A stretch of DNA of 41,763 bases from Candidatus Aminicenantota bacterium (GTDB lineage: Bacteria; Acidobacteriota; Aminicenantia; JAMOAD01): the NCBI GenBank assembly GCA_027031485.1, contig JALVQI010000072.1:1-41763 (forward strand), given 5' to 3'. A program made the position numbers and the translations under genes. The notes under the pieces were generated by a model. That model was not told the origin of the DNA and searched no databases. It saw nothing but the letters and a program-made list of their open reading frames with translations. Positions 9,420 to 15,877 of this stretch are shown piece after piece (positions within the stretch are counted from its first letter, which is position 1; every line of letters begins with the position of its first letter).

Positions 9420-9938
9420 TTATTTACCTCTCATATTTTCTATTATTAGATTTATTCTCGGATCACTTTTTTTTAGTTCGCAACCGCAGGGACCTTCATT
9501 CAGGTCTTTGCCACAAACAGGGCATAATCCTTTGCAATCCTCTGAACAGAGAGGTTTGAAAGGGATGGATAAATTTATCTGATCTATTATAATCCTATCG
9601 ATATCAATGATCCCTTCTTTGTAATAAAGTGTATTTAAATCCTCTTCCTTAAGCTCAATTTCCTCTTCAAAAATTACCTCCTCTTCAGGATAAAACACAA
9701 GATCAAAAGAAGAATCCACTTTTTCGCCATAGAGTGACAAACACCTTGTACACTCAAGCTCTATTGTTGTTTTCACATTGCCTTTGACCACAATTTTATC
9801 TCCACTTCTTATAATTCTTACCTCGGCTGACACAGGATCCAAAAAACTGCTCTTTTCCACAAGATCTTTAGGGTCAACATCAAAAATTTCATTGATGTCT
9901 AAACCATCCCGTGGAATATCCTCAACAAATATTACCAT
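9420..9938 (-). CDS. yceD: DUF177/YceD-family protein
   Basis: YceD (DUF177) proteins precede rpmF in most bacteria and have been linked to 23S rRNA maturation or ribosome assembly. The 172-residue product has the family core ELECTRCL (about residue 78) and, near the C-terminus, a Cys-rich CSEDCKGLCPVCGKDLNEGPCGC that probably binds zinc. I start it at 9938 because AAGGAG lies five bases upstream. An earlier in-frame ATG at 9983 falls upstream of the -10 element of the promoter at 9963-9990 and would not be in the transcript. It is the first gene of the fab operon. Confidence 0.9.
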   Translation of the reverse strand: MVIFVEDIPRDGLDINEIFDVDPKDLVEKSSFLDPVSAEVRIIRSGDKIVVKGNVKTTIELECTRCLSLYGEKVDSSFDLVFYPEEEVIFEEEIELKEEDLNTLYYKEGIIDIDRIIIDQINLSIPFKPLCSEDCKGLCPVCGKDLNEGPCGCELKKSDPRINLIIENMRGK

Positions 9939-9962
9939 ATTTTCTCCTTTTTTTAAGGTTGA

Positions 9963-9990
9963 ATTATACACCAATGAGCCCAATTGTCAA
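9963..9990 (-). promoter_or_regulatory. Near-consensus sigma70 promoter of the yceD-rpmF-plsX-fabG-acpP-fabF-hppA operon
   Basis: On the minus strand, TTGACA (9990-9985) and TATAAT (9968-9963) match consensus in all 12 positions with a 16-base spacer. Predicted transcription starts near 9956, about 18 bases before the yceD ATG at 9938, with the ribosome site between them. Confidence 0.9.
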
Positions 9991-9999
9991 GTATTTTGA

Positions 10000-10344
10000 A
10001 CTTCCTCAAAAGCCACAAACAGGATCTTTTCCTATGTAATTTTTTAAATTAAAAGAAATTTGCCAATGATTTAATACAATTAATTTTCATGCTTAGATAA
10101 AGGCTTGAATCTCAATGTTCAAGGTTACTAAGTTGTTAACCTTGTCCGTCCAAAAACAAAATACAAATATTCCCCGGGGCAACCCTCTGCCCGGCACCAA
10201 TTTTTTGATTTAATTTTTCATGGATAATTTTTCTTACTACATTCCTTTCGATTGAAAATTATAGTATTCATTAAGGGGAGTTGGTAATGCCCTTCATCCA
10301 TTGCACTGTTTCCGGGGTTTACCCCTACGGTTACTTGTATTTGA
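10000..10344. repeat. Gene-free stretch holding a decayed copy of the period-7 element family and a GC-rich hairpin
   Basis: Bases about 10035-10130 resemble the middle of the elements at 11936 and 15200: AAAAGAAATTT, then a TTTAATACAATTAA-like segment, then a short run GCTTGAATCTCAATGTTCAA of the period-7 type. Terminal repeats are not recognisable. A GC-rich hairpin, CCGGGGCA/TGCCCGG, lies at 10174-10194 with a T-run after it on the plus strand. No coding signal was seen. Confidence 0.5.
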
Positions 10345-10373
10345 TTGTCATCTTCCTTGAAAAAACTTTATAT
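10345..10373 (+). promoter_or_regulatory. Candidate promoter of the radical SAM gene
   Basis: TTGTCA (10345-10350) and TTATAT (10368-10373) are 17 bases apart. The ATG is 27 bases further on, preceded by TTGGAG. Confidence 0.5.
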
Positions 10374-10399
10374 GATAGAATTAGAAAATTGGAGATAAC

Positions 10400-11893
10400 A
10401 TGAAACCAAAATTTCAAATATTTGTTCCTCCTCAGGGATATGTTGCCCAAAGATGGGAAGAGGGAAGTTCCATGCCACCTTTAGGAATACTCTTCCTGGC
10501 AGCGGTTTTAGAAAGAGAGGGATATGATGTTGAAGTTGTTCCGGCAGATATTTTAAGACTTAGCTGGAATGAAATAGCTGAAAAAATTGATGATTTTAAG
10601 CCTGATATTGTCGGAATTACAACAACCACGGAAAACAGATTTGAAAGCTTTAAGTTAGCAAGAATAGCAAAAGAGACAAACCCAAAAATAATAACCCTAT
10701 TGGGTGGTCCCCATATTTCCATGGCAAGAGAGGATACGATAAAACATAGAAAAGAGGTTGATATTGTATCAATAGGGGAGGGAGAAAACACTATCATAGA
10801 GCTTGCAAAAGCTCTTGAAACAGGAGATTCCATTGAAAAAGTAAAAGGGTTAATTTTCAGAGACAAAGAAGATGAAATTATCTTCACAGGGGAAAGGCCT
10901 AAAATAGATGACCTTGACACACTCCCACTTCCCGCAAGACACTTAATCCCCATGAAAAAATACAATTTTTATATGGAAACAAGGGATGGAAGAAAGAGAA
11001 AAGCCCAGAACATTATGACCTCAAGAGGATGTCCTTTCAACTGCTATTTTTGTGCCACCCCGATTAATTGGGGGAGAAGGGTAAGAGGTCACTCTGTCGA
11101 AAGAGTGATCGAAGAGATTGAATTTTTAATTGAAAATTATGGGGCGGAGTTCATCTGGTTCTATGATGATACTTTAAACTATAATCCGAAAAGGCTTAAT
11201 AAATTAATGGATATAATCATAGAAAGGCAATATGATATAAAATTCGCCAATGAATTCAGAATAGATGCTATTGACAAACCTCTTCTTGAAAAGATGAAAA
11301 GAGCAGGGCTTGAAATCGGATACTTCGGGATAGAAGCCGGTGCATCACGGGTCAGAAGGAATGTTGTTAAAAAAAATTTCGAGATAGAGAAAGCCTACCA
11401 ATTCTTGGAATGGTCAAAAGAGCTTGATTTTATTCCCGGACCATTTTTTATTTTTTCCCATCATACGGAAACATGGGAGGAAGCAAAGGAAACTATAGAT
11501 ATAATCGGTAAGGTAAAGGATATAAATCCGAACGCTGATATTTCCGTTGCCATTTTGCATATATATCCGGGAACACCTCTTGAATTTATAGCAAAAGAGG
11601 AAGGAATATTGCCGAAGGATTTTTCATGGTCTAAAGAGGAAGATATGAAAAGGGTTGAAACATTGCCGGCAGCTCAGGGAGATGTTCCCCTATTTAAAGA
11701 TAAATTATCATGGTGGCAGATTGCAGATCTTGTTTTCAGATGGTCTTCGGTAAGTAAAAAAAGTGTTTCAAAATCAAAGATAATCAAAGCCTTAAAGAGC
11801 ATACGGGGGCTAAAGGATATATGGGTTTATACAATATTCTTTTTAACCTTAATGAAGTATAAGATAATAAATCTTTTTAAAAAGAAAGATTAG
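10400..11893 (+). CDS. B12-binding-domain radical SAM protein
   Basis: This 497-residue protein has an N-terminal cobalamin-binding-type Rossmann domain (about 1-140; ending LLGGPHISMAREDT) and a radical SAM core with Cys211-x3-Cys215-x2-Cys218 in SRGCPFNCYFCATP, which holds the [4Fe-4S] cluster. The family includes methyltransferases and cyclases acting on lipids, hopanoids, tetrapyrroles or peptides; the substrate cannot be read here. No DxHxxG motif is visible in the B12 domain, as in many class B enzymes. The C-terminus is hydrophobic (about 465-485, VYTIFFLTLM), suggesting membrane contact and perhaps a lipid substrate. It stands alone between two repeat regions. Confidence 0.9.
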   Translation: MKPKFQIFVPPQGYVAQRWEEGSSMPPLGILFLAAVLEREGYDVEVVPADILRLSWNEIAEKIDDFKPDIVGITTTTENRFESFKLARIAKETNPKIITLLGGPHISMAREDTIKHRKEVDIVSIGEGENTIIELAKALETGDSIEKVKGLIFRDKEDEIIFTGERPKIDDLDTLPLPARHLIPMKKYNFYMETRDGRKRKAQNIMTSRGCPFNCYFCATPINWGRRVRGHSVERVIEEIEFLIENYGAEFIWFYDDTLNYNPKRLNKLMDIIIERQYDIKFANEFRIDAIDKPLLEKMKRAGLEIGYFGIEAGASRVRRNVVKKNFEIEKAYQFLEWSKELDFIPGPFFIFSHHTETWEEAKETIDIIGKVKDINPNADISVAILHIYPGTPLEFIAKEEGILPKDFSWSKEEDMKRVETLPAAQGDVPLFKDKLSWWQIADLVFRWSSVSKKSVSKSKIIKALKSIRGLKDIWVYTIFFLTLMKYKIINLFKKKD

Positions 11894-11935
11894 GTTTCAG
11901 AAAAAATTATTATAAAAGGGTATTTTCTTAAATCT

Positions 11936-12304
11936 CAGTACTGTCCGGGAAATTTCAGGTAGCGAAGAGTTAGTGAGAGCTTTGAGCGTTGAGCATTGAG
12001 CCATGACCTGTTCACTAAGAAAATTGTTAGTTTCTTGTAATTAACAATTTTCTTTATTTAATTTCTTTTAATAAAAGAAATTTACTGATAGCTTAATACA
12101 ATAAACATTCAAAATTGGCTCAACGCTTGATGCTCAATGCTCAAGGCTATTAAGACCTTCAGAATTTAGCTCAGAGCTCAATGCTCATGGCTATCTTGAT
12201 ATCCCATAGGACACCTTCTGTGTTGATTTTTTTGAAAATACTTATATATCATACATCTTCACGCGGAAGTGTCCCAATCCTCTGTTTTTTTCCGGACACT
12301 ACTG
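11936..12304. mobile_element. MITE-like non-coding element, copy 1 (369 bp)
   Basis: Ends are CAGTACTGTCCGG and CCGGACACTACTG, which are inverted repeats of each other with one mismatch. Inside are a period-7 array (11981-12001), a 13-bp perfect hairpin (12017-12029 with 12042-12054), a 10-bp hairpin with a 3-base loop (12060-12069 with 12073-12082), reverse-complement period-7 runs (12117-12151 and about 12169-12195), and a GGACAC...GTGTCC pair (12209-12274). The heptamer CTTAAAT occurs close to both ends but offset by a few bases, so the target duplication is imperfect. No coding capacity. Confidence 0.85.
11981..12001 (+). repeat. Period-7 tandem array in element copy 1
   Basis: Three contiguous heptamers, TTTGAGC, GTTGAGC and ATTGAGC, vary only at the first base. 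They are matched by opposite-strand units at 12117-12151 (GGCTCAA, CGCTTGA, TGCTCAA, TGCTCAA). Confidence 0.85.
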
Positions 12305-12648
12305 ACTTAAATTAATATTTTCTTCGGAAATATTTTTTTTTAAAACTTAAAATCCCCCAGAGATAATTTAAGATCAAAAAGATTTCCTTTGGAACCAATC
12401 CTTATAAGTTTTTTTAAAGGTTTTTTTGATAAAAACAGGATTTGAAAACTTTCTCCTCTGTTATAAACCATAAAAAACCCTTTCCATTGTGCAAAATTCT
12501 GAGATCTCTGCTCATATTATTCTGCTCAGATTATAAAAATAATTACTTTTATCCCGTTAAAGGCAAAGGAGAAGTGGATTGAGGATAGGGGAAATAACGA
12601 AGAAATTAGAAAAAAGGATAGAACAGAAAAGAAAAAGTGATTTAATTT
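12305..12648. other. Gene-free stretch between element copy 1 and the glycosyltransferase
   Basis: Apart from the possible gene remnant at 12340-12516 I see only AT-rich sequence. No promoter or stable terminator was recognised near the 3' end of the glycosyltransferase gene. Confidence 0.5.
12340..12516 (-). pseudogene. Possible remnant of a protein C-terminus or tiny gene
   Basis: On the minus strand a frame stays open for 58 codons and ends in TAA. It reads protein-like: WKGFFMVYNRGESFQ, then LIRIGSKGNLFDLKLSLGDF. An internal ATG at 12471 with GGAAAGGG six bases upstream would give 43 residues. The mixed polar/hydrophobic composition looks like a beta-rich C-terminus cut off by decay upstream, where stops appear. 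It may be what is left of a second gene beside the glycosyltransferase. I recognise no family. Confidence 0.3.
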
Positions 12649-15033
12649 TTAATCCTTCCATTCCTCTTCATCAAAATTTATAAAACTTGATTTCAAGATA
12701 GCAAACTTAATATTGTTTAAAAATTTTTTAAAATTAAGCCTTCCGGTAATTCTTCCTCTTATCAAGAAATATTTCCCCTTATTATTTTTAATCCATTGAA
12801 AATCACCGGAATATTTTTCTATTATTTTCTTATCATATATTTTTGAAAATTTCTCTTTATCTTTAATTTTAGCATAGGGAAACCAGAATTTTCTTAGAAA
12901 GAAGAAAAAGTTAGCCTTTTCTTTTTGGCAGGAGCCATCACAGGTGTCAATAAAATTAATAATCTCAGTATCCAATTTATATTTAAAATCTTCGGGAAGA
13001 AAAAAGGAAAATTTTCTTAAAGTTTTAGGAGATAGATCCCATAAAATTCCATAATCTGTTTTTGCCACTCTATTCCACAATCTAAATGGAGTCATTCCAA
13101 AGGTTAATTTTTTTAGTTCAAGATAAGCAAAAGGTGCATACTTTTCATGTCCCGGTCTTCTTCTTGCTTTAATTTTTAATCTCGAAATAATCGGATCCGT
13201 AAGACCCAATTTATCTATCACATAAACCTGAGGTCCGGCGTAGAACCCGAGAAATCCGATGTTTTTATAAGCAATCTTAATCTTTATTTTGGATTGGTCA
13301 TACAAATAATGATATTTTTCACCTAAACTTTTCCACATAAAAATCAGATCCTCTTTGTAAAGCTGGTCGAGATCCGTTAAAACTCTGTTTTTATAATAAG
13401 CAAATCTTTCGTCGGATATTCCGCCATCATTATAGTATTTTCCTCTTTTTTGAACGGGAACAATGCTTAAAGATACAAAAAACAGTAAAATTGAAACCAC
13501 CAACCCGAGAGCTTCTATTTTTTTGTTTTTCTCAAACAAAAAATCAAATATTCCTATTCCTGAGATTGAGATTAAAATATAGGCCGGTAGAAGAAACCTT
13601 CCATGCATAAAATCTCCTCCACCTCGTACTACAAAAAAACCATGCAGAAAACCTGAGAAAAAAATAAAAAATCTACTGTTAAAAGAATCTTTTTTATAAT
13701 TTAGAATCAGCCCTGAAATTACAATAAGTACGACAAATAGAAAGAGGCTACCTTCGGAAAAATCTTTTAAATATAGCAAACCCTGAGAAAAATATGAACC
13801 AGCTCCGGTTTTAGTATAAAAAGGATTCGGGAAAATACTTGCATAATATCCCATTCTAAATATTTCATACCCACCCAGTAAAAAAATTTGAGGAAATAAA
13901 AAAAAGAAAAAATCTTTTATCATTATCTTTTTATTGAATACTTTATAAAAAAATATCAGAAAGCTAAGGATTAAAAAAATTCCGAAATCAGGCCTGTTTA
14001 AGACAAGAGCTGTAATAATAAGGCCAAATAAAAAAGGTTTTTCAAAAAGTTTTTCTTCGGAAATAAAATATGCGTACAAGGTTAAAAGCAAATAGGATAA
14101 AGATGTTTCAAGACCACTTGTTCCGAAATCCATGAAAGCACTCGTTCCGATTAAAATTGCTACAGTAAAGTAATGAGGCTGTTTTTCACTCTTAAATCTT
14201 ATCCTGTAGAAAATCATATAAAGTGCCAACAAAGAAAAGATTAAGCCGGGGAAAATCACAGCTGCTTTATAAGTTAATCCCAATGATTTAAAAAAAGAAA
14301 TGAAAAAAAACCATAGAGCATGGGTAAACCCCTCCACTCTTTCTCCGATGTTAAAAACAGGCCCATTTCCCGACAAAAAATTCTTAACAATTCTTAAAGT
14401 GATAAAGGCATCCTCCGAAATCCAGCTTCTTTTCACAATGAAATAAAAACCGTATAAAAGGAAAAATATAGAGAAAAATTTTCCCCATTCTTTTTCTTCA
14501 AACAAATTCTTAAAGGAGTAAAAGATAAGCATTAAAAGCACAAAGATAAAAAGAGACTGAAACAGAATCAAAACCATCGGAAAATAAAAACCAATCTTTT
14601 TAATCACGACTTTTTCAATCCTTATGTCCTCTCCACATGAAATACATGAAACCCTCGGCTCGATTTCTCTTTTTCTTTTCAGTTTGAAAATTATTTTAAT
14701 AATTTTAGAGTCTTTGTCAGTTAACTCCTTTTTCACAAGAATTCTTTTCCCTCTTTGACAAGCAATATCAAAAATATATACTCCTTTAAATAAATCCTTA
14801 GTCATGTAGAAAGTAGCCTCATACTTACCAGCTGGTATTACTTTATAAACCCCATATGCAATATATCTTATTGTTTTCTTTTGAAAATTGTTCTTTTCTT
14901 TGCTTACACTCGAAGCAAAATTTGAAAAACTCCATTCTTTTTTCCCCGATGATATTTTTACAAAAAACAAACTTTTTATAAAAAAAATAAGGAGAAAAAC
15001 TCCCAATACAATCAGAATATTCTTATTTTTCAT
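12649..15033 (-). CDS. GT-C fold membrane glycosyltransferase (AftB/ArnT-like)
   Basis: This 794-residue protein has an N-terminal membrane anchor, an extracytoplasmic region (about 25-150), roughly ten transmembrane helices (about 150-520) and a C-terminal soluble domain. WISEDAFITLRIVKNFLSG (Asp208) followed by GPVFNIGERVEGFTH matches the first-loop signature of GT-C enzymes such as the arabinosyltransferase AftB. Later IDKLGLTDPII and RRRPGHEKY are also typical of that group. It should transfer a sugar from a polyprenyl phosphate donor outside the membrane; donor and acceptor are unknown. TTGAAA-17-TATAAT lies at 15045-15073, so transcription may start only about five bases before the ATG, with no ribosome site. 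Element copies flank the gene. Confidence 0.82.
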   Translation of the reverse strand: MKNKNILIVLGVFLLIFFIKSLFFVKISSGKKEWSFSNFASSVSKEKNNFQKKTIRYIAYGVYKVIPAGKYEATFYMTKDLFKGVYIFDIACQRGKRILVKKELTDKDSKIIKIIFKLKRKREIEPRVSCISCGEDIRIEKVVIKKIGFYFPMVLILFQSLFIFVLLMLIFYSFKNLFEEKEWGKFFSIFFLLYGFYFIVKRSWISEDAFITLRIVKNFLSGNGPVFNIGERVEGFTHALWFFFISFFKSLGLTYKAAVIFPGLIFSLLALYMIFYRIRFKSEKQPHYFTVAILIGTSAFMDFGTSGLETSLSYLLLTLYAYFISEEKLFEKPFLFGLIITALVLNRPDFGIFLILSFLIFFYKVFNKKIMIKDFFFFLFPQIFLLGGYEIFRMGYYASIFPNPFYTKTGAGSYFSQGLLYLKDFSEGSLFLFVVLIVISGLILNYKKDSFNSRFFIFFSGFLHGFFVVRGGGDFMHGRFLLPAYILISISGIGIFDFLFEKNKKIEALGLVVSILLFFVSLSIVPVQKRGKYYNDGGISDERFAYYKNRVLTDLDQLYKEDLIFMWKSLGEKYHYLYDQSKIKIKIAYKNIGFLGFYAGPQVYVIDKLGLTDPIISRLKIKARRRPGHEKYAPFAYLELKKLTFGMTPFRLWNRVAKTDYGILWDLSPKTLRKFSFFLPEDFKYKLDTEIINFIDTCDGSCQKEKANFFFFLRKFWFPYAKIKDKEKFSKIYDKKIIEKYSGDFQWIKNNKGKYFLIRGRITGRLNFKKFLNNIKFAILKSSFINFDEEEWKD

Positions 15034-15044
15034 TTTAGAATACT

Positions 15045-15073
15045 ATTATATTTAAATAATAATATGTTTTCAA
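15045..15073 (-). promoter_or_regulatory. Promoter of the glycosyltransferase gene, giving a near-leaderless message
   Basis: On the minus strand, TTGAAA (15073-15068) and TATAAT (15050-15045) are 17 bases apart. The predicted start near 15038 is about five bases from the ATG at 15033, and no Shine-Dalgarno sequence is present. Confidence 0.75.
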
Positions 15074-15280
15074 CAAATCAAATATATAATGTAAAAGGTA
15101 ATTGTTAGTTGTGAATCAATGATGAACAACAGAAAGTTTCGGAACCAGATAATTTTAAGCTATTTTTATCTGATAGTTTTTCATTATTTCAGAGAAAATC
15201 AGTACTGTCCGGGAAATTTCAGGTAGTGAAGAGTTAATAATATCAAAAGTATTAGGAGAAAAAATCCCGCTCCATGATAG

Positions 15281-15322
15281 CTTTGAGCCTTGAGCCATGA
15301 GCGTTGAGCTTTGAGCATTGAG
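15281..15322 (+). repeat. Six-unit period-7 tandem array (consensus CNWTGAG)
   Basis: Six contiguous heptamers are CTTTGAG, CCTTGAG, CCATGAG, CGTTGAG, CTTTGAG and CATTGAG. Only the second and third bases vary. Opposite-strand units occur at 15433-15453 and 15663-15697. Confidence 0.9.
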
Positions 15323-15510
15323 CAGACTACAAAGGAAAGTTGTTAGTTTCTTGTAATTAACAATTTTCTTTATTTAATTTCTTTTAATAAAAGAAATTTA
15401 CTGATAGCTTAATACAATTAACCTTCAAAATTGGCTCAACGCTTGATGCTCAATGCTATTAAGACCTTCAGAATTTAGCTCAATGCTCATGGCTATCAAG
15501 TGCTTTGAGC

Positions 15511-15545
15511 TCAATCGTGAATGGTGAATCGTAAATCGTTAATCG
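15511..15545 (+). repeat. Second, unrelated period-7 array (consensus TNAATSG)
   Basis: Five contiguous heptamers are TCAATCG, TGAATGG, TGAATCG, TAAATCG and TTAATCG. The second base is the main variable position. A short TTGCTGT-TTGCTGT-TGTTTGT run follows at 15566-15586, again with period 7. Both lie in the segment absent from copy 1. Confidence 0.85.
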
Positions 15546-15824
15546 GAGCGGTCGGTGTTCAGTTTATTGCTGTTTGCTGTTGTTTGTAAATTCTTTTTTT
15601 ATAAAATTTGTTTTAAAAGAAAATAACAGATTACAACTTATCAGAGACTTTCCTTAATGTTTTGCTCAATGCTCAATGCTTGATGCTCATGGCTATCTTG
15701 ATATCCCATGGGACACCTCCTGTGTTGATTTCTTTGAAAATACTTATATATCATACTTCTTCACGCGGAGGTGTCCCAATCCTCTGTTTTTTTTCCGGAC
15801 ACTACTGAGAGAAAATCAAGAATA

Positions 15825-15853
15825 TTGACAAGGTACAAAAAAAAAAATATTAT
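15825..15853 (+). promoter_or_regulatory. Promoter of the hybrid histidine kinase gene
   Basis: TTGACA (15825-15830) and TATTAT (15848-15853) are 17 bases apart. The -35 begins eight bases beyond the right target duplication of element copy 2. The ATG at 15878 has no ribosome site. Confidence 0.65.
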
Positions 15854-15877
15854 TATATAATTAAGTGATAAAAAACA

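Larger units (their letters stand above)
15200..15807. mobile_element. MITE-like non-coding element, copy 2 (608 bp), with exact 9-bp target duplication
   Basis: The ends are CAGTACTGTCCGG and CCGGACACTACTG. AGAGAAAAT precedes the element (15191-15199) and follows it (15808-15816) exactly, which is direct evidence of insertion. The element shares its ends, hairpins and right part with copy 1 at 11936-12304 in the same orientation, but has a longer period-7 array and about 200 extra bases (about 15498-15690). A strong terminal stem, GGGACACCTCC with GGAGGTGTCCC (15710-15720 and 15767-15777), is perfect here and imperfect in copy 1. No transposase or other coding frame is inside. Confidence 0.9.

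Noticed and set aside
15281-15697. CRISPR-like array
   Set aside because: The period is 7 bases with no spacers or long repeats, and no cas genes are present.
11936-15807. Composite transposon carrying the glycosyltransferase
   Set aside because: There is no transposase, and each copy seems to have its own target-site flanks (exact for the second), so independent insertions are simpler.
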